From the NCBI GenBank assembly GCA_013396915.1, contig VWZL01002566.1, positions 248,001 through 312,000 on the forward strand: 64,000 nt of DNA, written 5' to 3'. Numbering within the stretch: the first letter of the stretch is position 1; each line of letters begins with the position of its first letter. Below are positions 1-13,100 of the stretch, piece after piece. The notes under the pieces were generated by a model, which did no database searches, was not told the origin of the DNA, and worked only from the letters and a program-made list of their open reading frames with translations. The DNA comes from Stercorarius parasiticus. Lineage: Eukaryota; Chordata; Aves; Charadriiformes; Stercorariidae. The translations under genes were made by a program, and so were the position numbers.

Positions 1-700
1 AGCATTTTATGCAACAACAAACGTTTCATCTTATGGATTCTTGAAAATGTCCATACCACAAGATCTAGAAACTCAAAAGTGCAAATCTGCAAATCAATGC
101 CACGCTTGGTTTAGAACATGATTAAGGGGTACCTGAGGTGATACTCCACCCATGGTGAAACTGAATCTAGAAGGGCAGAAGGTTGGGCTGCTGGCTTTTT
201 GCGTTCGGTGCCGTGAGCGCAGCTAGGGCACCACTGAATTATGGCCATGTGGTATTGGACTTTCTAGTTAAGGTCTCTCTGCCAACTGGGATCAACTCTT
301 TGCAGTATGGACCTGCCTTTACTTGTCAATAAATACATGGCTTCCCTTTAGCAAGCTAGATAACCACCTTTCTGTTACTTTGATACTGACCTCGGTGAGT
401 TTTTCCTTGATGCTCTTGTCCTCATAAGAGATAGTTCTACTCTTTGTTTACTTATCCTGCTCTGTTTTCAGTTTCTTGCATCGTTAAGTTGCTGGGGTGC
501 ATCTTGGCTGCAGAGAAAGGCAATGACGTCCCACATGATGTGCTGGCCAAAACCTGCATGAGCAGCTCTTGCTGACACCAGCGTTACAATCGCACATCTG
601 GTGGCTCACTTTGCTCTGCTACCCAGCTGAGCGGACACTCTTTGGGAAATAAACAGACTGTGAACTGCTATCAAGTTTGCATTTCTGTCTCTGCTCAGCT
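1..700 (+). repeat. possible old LTR-like sequence (weak)
   Basis: No gene is seen. Two AATAAA signals (near 330 and near 648) are each followed by T-rich, gene-poor sequence, and the second lies in a context (AATAAA, about 40 bases, then a CTCT-rich stretch) that resembles the R/U5 end of an endogenous retrovirus LTR. The interval is somewhat richer in GC and CpG than its surroundings (for example around 200-230). No TG...CA ends, target duplication or primer-binding site could be delimited. It may equally be single-copy DNA; the LTR reading is inference only. Confidence 0.2.
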
Positions 701-704
701 GTTC

Positions 705-753
705 TCCTCCCTTCCCTCCCCGCCTTCCCTCCCCGCCTTCCCTCCCCTTCCCA
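705..753. repeat. C-rich tandem repeat, 13-bp unit; G-quadruplex-prone on the minus strand
   Basis: A 13-bp unit, CTTCCCTCCCCGC, is repeated almost three times from 711 to 747, inside a nearly pure pyrimidine stretch. On the minus strand this reads as at least eight runs of three or more G separated by one to five bases, which fits the G3+N1-7 quadruplex rule. The C-rich strand could form an i-motif. The copies are identical, so this is a recent minisatellite that may vary in length between individuals. Confidence 0.85.
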
Positions 754-3700
754 TCTTGCTTCTGGCTCTATCCACAAGCCTAAATCCAAGAAGGATCAGA
801 GTGATATTAAAGTTTCTTAGTTTCACTTAAAATTGCATTATCAGTCTGCTGAAGGGGATGTGGTAAAACAGCAAGGGACTGAAGAATATATGGCGGTGAG
901 TGCAAGCAGGGGATCGAGGGATTAGCAGAGAATAGGAATAAAAGAGTTTGAAAAGGAGAAAAATCCTGGGACTGAGGTTCAGGGGAAAGAAAACAGCCAG
1001 AGGAGTGTTGTGTTGTGAGGGAAGGTGCCATTAGCCAGAGAAGACAAGCTCAGGGAAAAGATGTATGAAAAGAAAGAAGATCAAAGGAATTTGATAGAAA
1101 AGAGAAATATGGTAAAAGGAGACCTATAGTAATAGCAGTAATAATTATATGAATAGTTCAAATATGCAGAATAAAACAAAGACACAGAAGCAAAAAATAC
1201 TACACAGGTAATAAATATTCAGGATGGCTATACTGGGAGACAGAGAGTTTATATGTGGACACAACCCAGGGAATCTAAGGGAAAAAGAATGGAGTTGTAA
1301 AAGAGGAAAGAAAAAAGAAACAGATAAAGAATTTATGTTTACAGATGGCACCTTGCAAGACTTGATTTTACACACTCTGTTATGTATTTAAATAGCCTTT
1401 GACACTGGAAGAAAGGCAACAGTAATTTGTAGGTCTTACAAATCAAATTCAACATACAGTAAATGTTGAAATACTACTGTGAAGATTGGTGTTAGAAAAT
1501 AAGGTTCAAATGCAAGAAGGAGATGCTGAGCAGGACTTTCCTTCCCAAGTCAGCCTCTGCACAGGGTATTTAGAAAGAGACATAGACAGCTTTAACATTA
1601 ATTTTTATGTCTGTTTTGACATTTAATTGAAGCAATTTCTTATGTAAAAGTTTGATTTCTCTACCATACAACACTTATCAAAGTTTAAGCAGAACAATTT
1701 GAAATGTCAGGATAATAAACCATGAAAAATAGAAATAAATATGCAGCATCTCAGGTTTTATTACAGACTTACACGACTATGCATTAGAAAAAGTAGTATG
1801 AATAGCTGTTGAGAGAAAAATGTGGAGGCTGGTAATCAGATCTGGAATAGCCTGCTGATTTGGACATGAGGAAATGTCTAAGGACGACTACATATCACTA
1901 ATCAAAAACTTACTGGGTTCTGAACATTGCATTTGTGAGTTTACGCAGGTCATATGTGAAGAGAGATGCTCCTGCTGGCTGGAGAGCACTTCGCCGAGCA
2001 GGAAAGAGCAGAAGAGTATGTGGAGTAAGGGGAGTAGGCCTCCTCAAGGAGAGTGATGTTGGTTGCAATCAGCTAGTGACTAACACTAAGTCTTTAAATT
2101 CATTAAAGAAGCAAAAAAAAAATAGATGTATATTCTTAATGTTATTTAACTAAAACTTTTCTAAACCTAATGTCCTTGAAGTCATGTGAGAAATTAAAAG
2201 TGCTGTTTCTTTTATAGGGTTCTACCTCAAGTTATGTAACCCAGATGATGGTGGTTAATTTTGACTTAAAATTACTACTGAAAATGGATTAGAAAAAAGG
2301 TTGAAAAAACATTATCTTTGAAACGACGTACCCAAATTATCCACTGTATGCTGATACCCTTCTCGACCCAGCTCTTGTTACGGTAAACCTTTCCACTCCC
2401 ACCCTGTATTTCCCAGATGTGTTCCTCCTACCTCTCAAACTTCTGCTCTGCTTTCCACATGGCTCCAAGCATAATTTAAGCCTATTTTGTTACAGGACCA
2501 CTTGATCTTCTCCCATTCCATATATACCTATGCCTTGCCAGCTCTTCAGAAATTGGGACCTGCAGAAGAAAAGAGATACATTGCATGTTGGGTTGGAGGT
2601 AATGTATTGTAGAAAGGGTGAAGCTTCCTACCTTGCTTTCATCCCTTAGGATGCTTGCTTGTGTCACTGTAGTCTTTCTAAGCTCTTCAAATGGGGAAAC
2701 TATCCTGTCTTGAAAAGACACTGTAATCAAGCTTATAACCAGAAAACTGATCTGCAATTAGTAAAATTCAGTGTAGATATGTGATTAAGAAAATAGGACT
2801 AAGCTTAGGAAATTTATCACCTGTTTGACTTTTGGTAGTACACAGAGGCTGGTCCAAATCACATAGAGTCACATTGAATTAGAAGTATTAAAAGAAGCTT
2901 TAAGCTTAAGATTAGGCATCTGGCTGTAAGCTTGTATATGGAGATCAAGCCACAGAGCTTAGAAAACAATTAGCTTGTCCTAAAATATATGCTTTTATCT
3001 GCTTACTGAATAGCTGTCTATGCCCTGTTTGTGCTAAGACCTTGGAGCTGCCTGATGCCATGCGAGATGCCCTCATGTATTTCATCAGTTGTCACACTGC
3101 AGAAATCTGCAACGGTGCCTCCCATCCCCATCTCCCCAGGGCATCTCAGGTGCCACCAACCATCTACATCTAGTCAGCAAACTAATCAAGGAATTGAGAC
3201 ACTGCACGGTTAAATCTGTGTCTTAATTGCAACTTGAGTCTGCACTTTCAGTCAGTAATGGGACCCATCACTATTTATCAGTGCATCACCACTGCAGAAG
3301 CATCTGTCCAGTACATTCAAAGATTTTCAGATACATTTTGTGCTCGCAGAAATGAGTTCAGTGTACTTATCAGGGACAATCTTCTCCTTGATCAGAAGGC
3401 ATTAATTTCACAGCAAAATAGAACAAAAAGCAAAAAGAATCCCAATTTTTCCATGAGGAGATGTGACAATTTAAAGTAACAGAGAATGTAGCAGCAGAAC
3501 AAGCAGGTGTTACCTGGCTGTTTTTAATATTAGCTTGAAAATAAGACGCTCTGTTATTGCCAAGTAACAAGGGCTTGCAAAAGCCTAATTGAAATTCTGG
3601 GAACACAAGTAAATTTTAAGTTGAGACTTGGTATATTAGGGAAGACATTCTTTGAGCTTGGCAATCCTATATCCAAAGAGTCTACACCTTAAAAGCTCTG

Positions 3701-5500
3701 CGTGCAGGCATTTCCTTCCAGGTATATAAGCAACAGGCCCAGGAGCTTACCATGTGATACAAAGACATTAAAGAATAAACCAGAGAACAAACCATACAGG
3801 CAATTCCCGTTGTCCCCAAACAATTGTGACTTATCCCAGCTGATTCTAGCACTGTGGTCAAGTGGGTGAGCACTTGTGATAGATCGGAAAGCTGGCAAGA
3901 TGGTTAAAGAAGAGACATGTTAAAGCATGAGATGTGAAAGCTATTCCAAACAACAAAAGAAAATAGGCTTTTTTGCAGGCAACTTAATGTATGTGACAGA
4001 TTTGTCAGTGTGTTGCAAAACGAGGGTATTATTATCGCTCTACATTTTGTTTACCTAGTAAACAAATTAGTCTACTGTGACCCAAATGGGTAAAAACTAT
4101 GTAGCTATAATAAAAACTGATTCATATTTTCAGTGCAAAGTGGAACAAAACAGATCTTTGTTGAATTTTAAATGAAATTTTTATTGGCAAAATCAGCTGT
4201 GCCACAGGCCTGAATCTATATCAATATGAACTCATATAGCAACAGCCCATGTCTCAAACAGCTGTGAAATGGTGTAGGTCGATATGACAACTACCACATT
4301 CAAACTAAATATATCATATGGAATAGGATATGTGAAAATAAATAAAACAGTGCAATAACATCTCCCTCTTCCATCTAGAGGAAAAAAAATCAACAAACCA
4401 ACAAAACAGCAAGGAGCTTAATTCTCCTAATTCTTAATTTCAACTCCTCACATGCTAGCTTTTATATGGGTCCCTAACCACGGTACAAGCTGCCCATAGA
4501 CATTTACAATACTTAAATTCTGCCCATATTTCATTCTTTTTTATACAGCCATTCAAATATGTGGTCTGGTTACCTAATAAAGATGGCCTGGAAGCATACT
4601 GGAAATATTTTTTCTATTTCCCTGACACTGTCTTTTCTTTATTTATGAGTTTGTAAAGGTATTAGGAAATATTTTTTTCCTTCCATAAGTAAGGGAAGGA
4701 CAAGAAACAAGAAATCCACTGATTAAAATTTTAACAATTACTATTTTGTGCTTAAGGATGAACTCTTTTAAGCAGCCTTTCTGCTTGGGTTGGAATGGAT
4801 AAAAAAAGTTGTTGCATGATAATAATTAGTAATGTATAGAATAAAATTAGCATTGAAAATTACCATTCAATTAGCATTTATCTTTCAGTTTCATCTCTCC
4901 TACGGCTCTTCAGTTTCTATGTCACTGTCTTGTTCCAAGAAACTTCAAATTTTTTTTCTAGGATGACTACAGCTCTTGATGAGGTGATTATTGGTATGCT
5001 CAAATCATTATCATTTAATATTATCTCATTTTCCTCCTGTGCTCCTCTACCTGAGGCAAACTGATAAACAAGTAAAAAGAAGACTCTTATTGCACAGTCT
5101 TTCATTAAACTGTGAAATTCTTTGCTATGGAAATTGTGGAAACTATAGTTCTGCCTGTATTGAGCAAGACACAACACCGTAACTGCAGGGTTATTAAGCA
5201 CAATGGATTGTGTCATCCTATCAAATGATTTCTGAGACAATCATCTGAATACCCTTCACAACCGATGGAATGAAATAGGCCAGTTGGGGCTCAATTCATC
5301 TCATCCTAAAATAAATGTCTGAAATAGGTCAGGAGAACCACAGAGTGCAAAGACAACTTAAGGTGGATACCTCAGGTACAGACCTCTGCAGAGCGATGAG
5401 GTTAATCTTACCGAACAGAGTACTCCCTCAGGAAACCCCTCAAATACAGGTCAATGTAAAATAGATGAACATACTGGTGAAATATCACCATCTGCCTGTC
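754..5500. other. unassigned AT-rich DNA with a purine-rich strand at about 884-1340
   Basis: No gene or recognised repeat is seen. From about 884 to 1340 the plus strand is markedly rich in A and G (many AGGAAAAGA-type runs), giving a strand asymmetry unlike the flanks; this could be a decayed transposon interior or an old polypurine tract. The rest is ordinary AT-rich sequence with short A or T runs, for example near 4380. All open frames are short (107 codons or fewer), and those I checked lack homology or codon pattern. Confidence 0.5.
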
Positions 5501-8440
5501 TCATTTTTGTATTCCTCTTTCAGCATTCATTTGTGGACACTGTTGGCGCAGGAGACTGGGAGGTGTTGACCTTTCTCTGGACAGAAACAGCAACTGTACT
5601 GTCCCTTACATTGTGCATAGCAAGGATGGTTAATTTTTGGCTCTTAAGCTGTCATACCATATGAGTGGCTGCAGGACATGTATTCTAGGTGATGTGCAAC
5701 TCTTGCTGAGGCTGACACTGGTACTTAGAGGTGCAACTTCCCAGAGCTTCCTGCAATGGAGTGATAACCCCCTGTAAGAGTTGTCCTCTTTGCAATACCC
5801 CTAGCTTCCTCTCCTCCCAAACAGTTTGTGCCTCATGGCTTTTTACAGTATGAAACGTATGGTATGCTGCTGGTAGTGTAAAGAAGGCTGGCCAGTCCTG
5901 GCCTACTGTGCCTGGTCTTCCGCTGTGACGGTGGGTGTGCTGGGGCAGGAAATATCCTATTTTACCTCTGTATAGCGTGGTGGATTACAACAGCCCTGGC
6001 CCATGCCTTAACCTTTTGCAATGGATACCATATTAACACATCAGAAATACATGTTCTTCAGCAGCAACATGTGGTAGACCTTTGTGTGCTGGTTCTGCCC
6101 AAGTAGGAAAAGAGAAGTTTCATGAACCATGAGGATGGCAGCAGGATGGTGTGCTGTGAGCTTAGCTGGAAGCAGAATTGACCTCTGCTCATAACATCTC
6201 CACCTCTAGTTTGAAAGATCTTACCTACCTCATACGTAGCCTACAAAAAAGTTTTAAATGTTGGATATCACTTTGAGTTGATCTTCAGGATGATGCTATT
6301 ACAAATTGAGATGCTTAAGGAAATCCATTTTTCCCAGATAGTTCACCATCGACTCAAAATCATAACAAGGTATATGTTCTAACTTCAAGCATGTGCTTAT
6401 GTAAGTCAAAGACAACTGAAGTATACAAGTTCACATACCATGGACTTCGATAGGACTTATAGCCAAATTTAAATCTAAATACTTATGTGTGGTCTTTGTC
6501 CAACTGACATCTTAACTCCATAGGATATTCCTTAGTTTATTTTTTAACTAAGTCCCATCAATGATCTTCCAAACTTTTTTTTTTTCCCCAAGATACTGGT
6601 TTTTTAGCATTCACATACATTGAATGTTTTTTACCTGATTCAGTCAAAATACAAGGTGGACTTAGAAGTAAATGCAAAGCTACGGAATCCACGACAGCTG
6701 TTTTGTGTGAGCATGAAAGGGAGGCTTTGATAGTGGGACACTATTTTAAGTTAGATGATGGGAAAGGATGCATGTGTCAATGTATGAAAGTGTGAGAACA
6801 GATGCAGGAATTTAGGATTGTGTTAATATTGGAAAAATATTTTAGAAAATAAGTTATCTAATGATTAAGTCTGAGACAAACACAACAAAAGGCCAGTACT
6901 TAAAGCAGTAACTGCAACAGAAACCTGGATGAAAAAAGATAAGCAAACAAACAGTGAGCAGCAAAACTGAGGAAGCTTGAATTCCTGGGGCTCTCGCACA
7001 TGTGGATTCTCCAATGGCTAGTTCTGAGTTTGACCTTTCTCGTTTTTTTTGCTGGAGACCTTCTGTAGTAGAAACATTAATCCAGTTTTATTTTGTGTAA
7101 GGCACTAGCTATGTTCGTAAAGCTCAAACTAATTTATTTTGATTGAGATATGCTTTTATGAAATTTGGATGAAACTAGCTAATATCTTCAAAGCTATTGA
7201 GGGTAGGTGGATAGGTACGTACAACATAAGTCTAGTTTCCTCAAGAATTCAGACTATTAAGAGAGTTAAGAAGTTGATGTACTGTTTGGCCCCAAGAATT
7301 CACTCCACATTGCGCATCTTGTGCCTCCTGCCAGTTCACATAGGAGACAGATTTGTTGTGAAAACTGTGAATTGATCTCAACACTTCTTTCATGAGAAAT
7401 CATATTCTCTTTCCCCAGAATGACTGCCTATTCACTGTGCTGTGCTTGCACGGAGAAGTTGTGGGTTTTCAGCTCGGTTACTTTTAATAGATCCCCACTA
7501 GTAGGATCTGGCCCATACAGTGAAAATAAATTCCACCAAGTATTTTGGCTCAATTGTGTTTTAATTTCAGTGCATGAGATGATTAAAATTCAGTAGAATT
7601 ATGATAAATGGAGTGCAATTGCTCTATTTCTTTCTTAAAACACTAGAACTCTGCCTATATAACCAGATGACATTTTGCTCCTGAAATCTCTCCTCCTCTC
7701 TTCCACAGCTTGTTTGGGGGCTGCTTCTTGTGTCTGAAAAAAAAAAATATTCAAAAAAGGAGTGAGGGAGTGGGCACGCTTCCTCTGATGCTGCAGTAAG
7801 AGTTGGACTTGAGTCATCTCTGGAGAGTTATTTTTTTCCTAAGTCATTTTCTGTGCACTTCCAGCTGTCTTTCGCTTACTATTTTCCAGTTGTAAAGAAG
7901 AAACCTTAAATATACTCAGTCGTTACTTGAGAAAGTATAATTTATAAGATATATTTTTTTGCATAAATTCTTTTCTGTAGAAATCTTTGGAACCTGCTGT
8001 ACATTCCTTCTTGTGCTGCTGGAGGGTTATTTTGAAAAACAACTAGCTTTCATCTTCTTTTTCCTTGTAACAGTCATTTTAATTACTATAAAATACTCTG
8101 AAGTTATCTTGCTGGTGATTAAAATCATGCAACCATCTGAACTTTAAAATATCAAGTCTACCTATGTCATTTATTATGGTAGATTTTATTGTCATTTTTA
8201 GAGATAAACAAAAATCAATTTGTATTATCTGATATTCAAATCTTCACTTATTGTTCTCAAATGAGGATGCCCTTTAACTTGGCAAACTTAGATGAATAAA
8301 AGTAAGGTGTGAATAATAGTAATAAATAACGAGTAAGTTTAGTTTTAGTCCCAAAGTTATATCAAATCTCTACTTAGTTATATGGAGAAGATGCAATCAT
8401 GGCTGCAGGCAAAACTTGCTGGTCAAAAACATTTGCACAA
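5501..8440. other. unassigned DNA, nothing recognised
   Basis: The part from 5500 to 6200 has slightly higher GC than its surroundings but no long frame and no recognisable repeat. From 6200 to 8440 the DNA is AT-rich with short T runs (near 6570) and an A run (near 7740). I see no gene, RNA gene or mobile element here. Confidence 0.5.
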
Positions 8441-8446
8441 GTAGCA

Positions 8447-8472
8447 GATAGACAGACAGATAGATGGATAGG
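8447..8472. repeat. degenerate GATA/GACA tetranucleotide microsatellite
   Basis: The stretch is built from GATA, GACA and GATG units (AGATAGACAGACAGATAGAT and following). A related GGATGGATAGG block lies about 150 bases further on, near 8620-8635, beside a short TATATATA run. Interrupted tetranucleotide repeats of this sort are common in vertebrate genomes. Confidence 0.75.
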
Positions 8473-9139
8473 TAACATAAAAACATTTTTAAAATGCCTC
8501 TTGTTCCAGTATCTGTTTCTACTTGGCCAGAAAATGCAAATTGCAGGATATGAATAACTTGGTGCTTTATGACAGTTCTATAAAATTAAATATCTAATAT
8601 GATAGGTTAGAAAGATAAATGGATGGATAGGTATGTATGCTATATATATAGAATATATTATTGTGTAAGAATAGAATAATAGATTCTGTCCATAAATCTT
8701 TATGTTCAATATATGTGTTCTTATGCATCCCAGTTACGTCTTTTGAGCTATTTCAAAAGCTAGAATGTCTCCCAAGCCTTTCTGCACAAGGTTGACAATA
8801 CCAAAAATCTAGCTTCACTTGGTGATGTAAAACTCAAGCTTTTCAAATTGCATGTTACTTAGACAAATTCTCAGACTTCTCTAATTTTCCAAGCAAGGAC
8901 ATGTTATGCTTTTTGCCATTCTCTGTCGGAGAAATCCCACAAGTGACATTTTCAAAATTAGAGGAAAAATTTTCTCCATCTTTTTTTTTTTTAATTTTTT
9001 GAGGACGTCCCTCATCACTCAGATTTTTATCCCTTGCAATTTAGTTACCTGTAAAGTGGATAGTACCAGTTTTACAGAATTCTTGTCAGTTGCTTTTTGA
9101 AGCGTTTGTTGGCTGCCTTTATAATTTTGTGTATCTTTT

Positions 9140-9240
9140 TCTTTATCTATATCTATATCCATATCCGTAGCTATACTTAGGCACCCCCGTATACGTGTAG
9201 GTGATGTATATGTGAATGTGTAAGTGTATGTATACATATT
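9140..9240. repeat. TATATC hexanucleotide repeat and adjoining GT/TA-rich tract
   Basis: From 9144 to about 9168 a hexamer of the form TATATC is repeated with drift (CTATATCTATATCCATATCC). After a short unique break, 9186-9240 is an alternating GT/TA-rich tract. The open frame on the minus strand across this interval (rich in Tyr-Thr and Asp-Ile repeats) only reflects the repeat and is not a gene. Confidence 0.7.
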
Positions 9241-9518
9241 CAACCTAATATTACAACAGCAAAGCTGCTGGTCCAGTAACCTACTGTTTCAATGGCTAAT
9301 GGCTTTGTCAGTCTTTAAGCTCTAGCATTGAAAACATCCCATGGTGGCTCAGTCTTAGAATGTATTTGTTTATTTGTAATCTCCACTTAAACCAGTTCTG
9401 CAGAATGAGTTATTTTGCTCGATCTAGCTTGGAAAAAAAATGAGTGATTGTTTCCGTCAGACAGTTTCACAATATTCTGAAACAATGGGGTTTGAATTTT
9501 TCTTATCTCAGGTATTTA

Positions 9519-9700
9519 GAACAGGTTGCCCAAAGAGGTGGTGGAAGCCCCATCCCTGGAGGTGTCCAAGGCCAGGCTGGATGGGGCTTTGAGCAGCCTG
9601 GTCTAGTGGGAGATGTCCCTGCCCATGGCAGGGGGGTTGGAACTAGATGATCTTTAAGGTCCCTTCCAACCCTAACGATTCTATGATTCTATGATTCTGT
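9519..9700 (+). mobile_element. CR1 LINE fragment, 3' end only
   Basis: This is a 5'-truncated copy of CR1, the main non-LTR retrotransposon of birds. It begins in the last part of ORF2 (GAACAGGTTGCCCAAAGAGG, encoding the EQVAQRGG-type end of the protein), runs through the block with GTTGGAACTAGATGATCTTT and CCCTTCCAACCC, and ends in about two and a half copies of ATTCTATG. Truncation at the 5' end is the usual result of incomplete reverse transcription. It is too short to encode protein and is immobile. It is the only clear younger CR1 in the first 53 kb. Confidence 0.95.
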
Positions 9701-9747
9701 AAGTCTGAATCACAGAAATCATTGGCTGCTCTCAGAATGATGAGATC

Positions 9748-10131
9748 TTAAAACACACAGCACATGGTGGCTTTGGTCCCTTCTCCACCCTCAGACAGTA
9801 GGTAAGACGTGTTCACGTAGTGCAAGACAAGGACCCTGCTGCAGAAACTCATTTTAACTGTGGAGTGGGAGGGAAACTCCAGCTCCTTACTGAGCAGCTG
9901 AGATCTATTTAATTCATCCACTCCTTCCCCTTTTACATTTCCTACAACACTGCTAATATCCTGGACCAAACCACCCTCCCAGAAACTAATTTTGTCTTCC
10001 GGTCCTAACGTTGATTCTGCTTCTTCATCTTTGCAGGTCTTTCTATGTAAGGAAAAATACAAGGTTAAAAAGAACCCAAGCTTTAACACTAACTGCTTTG
10101 AGGAACAATTGAAAGTCATATATGAATGCAT
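9748..10131 (-). other. open frame of 127 codons, function unknown, probably not a gene
   Basis: This is the longest frame in the window that starts with ATG. Residues about 13-28 are hydrophobic (LVLKLGFFLTLYFSLH) and are followed by a charged stretch (RKTCKDEEAE). A splice-acceptor-like sequence (TTTTCCTTACATAG) sits inside the frame just before the charged part, so only the downstream portion could be an exon. I recognise no domain or family. In AT-rich DNA one or two frames of this size are expected by chance in 64 kb. It could be a decayed repeat or a non-coding exon. Confidence 0.15.
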
Positions 10132-13100
10132 ACATACAGTAGGTTTGCTGTAAGGTACAATATTATATATTTAAGATATTGCTATATATTGTATTCCTGC
10201 CATCCCTGTTGATTTGAGGGGGAGGGTCACAGTGCTCGAGTCTCTAGACTTGGTCTCACTCAGATCAGCCTGAGAGCTGCTTTCCTTTTGCAGAGGGCTA
10301 AATCAGCACTTCTCCTCCTTTGGCACAGCCAGAAGTGTACAAATGCACGGCCTAAACTCTTATCTTTGTGCAGGATAACAGTCCTGGAAATAAACTCAAA
10401 GTCAGCAAGTTCCAAATTCTCTCTGCTGTCATGCTACTTTTGTTTGAGTCCAGCCTCCAGGTGGAGTTGTCACCTTCACCTGGCATCTGCAGGAGCTGCC
10501 TTCTATGATGGGGTCTTGTGGTGCCCCTTGCTGGAAAAGTAAGCAGTGACCTCGGACTCAGAGGCTAACTTAGACATGGTTGAGTAAGCAGCGATCATGA
10601 TATTTTCTAGAGTTCTTGTTGGGATATTGATGTTTGGCTGTTAAAAACTGTTTCTATATGCTCATTGAAGATATTTTTTATTCTGGCAAACAAGTTGCCC
10701 AACTCTGCACCAAACATCTTTAAGGTAAAGGCTACAGAGTGGAAAGGGGCTTTCCTTTCAGTTGTGCCTTTCCCCAGGTGAATAGGAGCGAGTACAAAAA
10801 ATAGGAAAATTATCTTGCTCCTGCTCTTGATGCTGTCCTGGCTTCTGCCAAGAGGGAAAAGAAAACCTTCCAACAGGTACAAATCATCCTATGGTCTATC
10901 TCCTGCACTGCTAGAAGCAGAGTAGTAAAAAACCCAGGAGTATTCAGAGTGGTAAAGAAAGAGGGAGTAGAAGTCTCACTCTACTCTTCGATTTCCCACT
11001 GAAATTCTTGATGAACGCAGGTTAGCTTTCCTCTGGGTTCCAGCTGTTCCTCTGAGCCTCATAAAGATACGACAGCACCACTTGATGATTTGATATTTGA
11101 TTTTCCTGCAACCATTAGATGGCTTTTCTTTCCTCTCAGACTGAGAAATCCACTTCTTCTGTTCAAAATATGGAACATCTGTCAGAAAAGAAGTATCATA
11201 CTTGCCGTCACAAAAGATGCCTCAGATTTGATTGCAAGGGCACTTGTGTATGAATAAAATCACTCGAGTACAAAAGTATTAACCAAAGTCTTGTATACCA
11301 TTTAAATGATTGATTGGTGGTGATGACTGATGATTGCTGTGCATTAATGCCTGAAGCTCTATTAGGCATAAAAGCAGAATTCTGTCTGGTAGATAAGAAA
11401 AAGGTTTTGCAATCTATAGGCTGGATCCAGTGAGAGCATATGAGATCTTTTCACTGTGTTTAGTTTGTATTTTGTCCTGGGACTAAAATGTAGTTTTACA
11501 CCGTTTGCTTTACACTACCCCCAACTTTGTGTTGGGTGTGATTTCTAGCAGGCAGAACGGTGTGTCCCATAGCCACTCCCCGACTTGTTGAATTTCCTTC
11601 GCTGTCTCCTACGTGTTGTCCTAAGGGTCATTTGGAGGAGACAATGAGTACGTGGCTGTAGTATCATGTTCTTGTGAAACCAGTTAAATAGAAACAGCCT
11701 CAGGAAACAGCTGCTTTAAGACAACCAATCAAGCCAACTTCACTTTCTCAGACATTAAAAATATCATTAGCATCAGTAATTTAGTTCAACTGTGTTTCTT
11801 AAATTTGCCTATGCTGTTAATCTGCGAACTGGAGAGAGGCCTGGGTGGTTTCCGCCTTCTAACATTAATATGGTGGTTGGTACAGCAATGTAGATTTAAC
11901 CCTTTTTATTTTATCCTTGGTGCACTCTTTGCACTAAGGGGAAATCCCAGAAGGGCTGAGATACATATGTGTTATTTATTGCGTGACTGATGATTTTAAG
12001 CTAGTCTTAGATCCTGTTTTAGTGGTTAAAATTGTGATCCAAAGGAACTATTGATTTGTTTTTTTTTTTGTCTTGAGGGGTACAAATAGTAAAATAGCAG
12101 TCTTTAATCTATATGCAAAATTTATTTGGGATATTAACCTGTATGATACTTTACCTAGAAATTTTATTTTCTCCAGTGCAGTAGGACTGTATTTAGTACA
12201 ATGTAAAACATGAAGAGTCTTCTTTCTTAAAATTAATCTGTAGGCCACAGAGCTGTTTTCCTCATGTATTTGAATTTAAGTTGTCCCTCTAATCACTCTA
12301 AATCTCTGTAAAGTCCTTTGGCTGGATCTTTTATTTCCCTTATAGTGGCTAAAAAACTCATGTTCTCTAATTCAGTGGGTTCTCAGATAAAATGCGGTTT
12401 GAATTGATGAGATGTTGCAAAGCTGCTTAGTTCAAAACACAGACTAGACAGAAACCTCTTACGGTAAATGTAGTAACAAATGCTTCAAGTGAAATAAATG
12501 CTTCCCTTTGGAAAACTCAGTTAAGAACAAATGACTCCTGCCTACTGCTTTGCCAGTATGGTGATATATTCAAATGGAAGGGGACAGTCTAGATATTTGA
12601 TGATAAATTACTGAATGAACCCTTTATAAGTGCATTATTTCATTCTCTTTGTCAATGATTAAGTATTTGAGCTGTATTTTATTTATATTTTTACAATGTT
12701 AGTGAAGCATTATCTCATTAAACTGCAGGTGCTGTTAAGACATAATTCACCTGACCCAGGAAAGGTTTGAAAAAAGATTTTAAAAAATGTGATACACACG
12801 TGTCTTTGCTGAACGTTCGCCTCCTGTTTCATGCTTCTGTCAGTATCTCTTAGTATGGTTGGCTGAACAAGATCATTTCCTAAGAAGAAAAACAGAGGTG
12901 AGACTTGACTTTTTTTTTTTTTCCTTCTTTTTTATTTTTTCCCCCCACTAAATCCATAGAAGAATGAATGAAAAGACCAATCCCACAAGCTACAAGTGGC
13001 TACTCACTCCATTGGCGTGTGAAAACCTGGGATCAGGCACATGCCCTCTCTCATTCAGTCTCCCCTGTTGCAACTGTCCCAATTACCACTGTGGTTGCTG

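Noticed and set aside
9019..9243. Tyr/Thr- and Asp/Ile-repeat frame on the minus strand
   Set aside because: It is a translation of the TATATC and GT/TA simple repeats.
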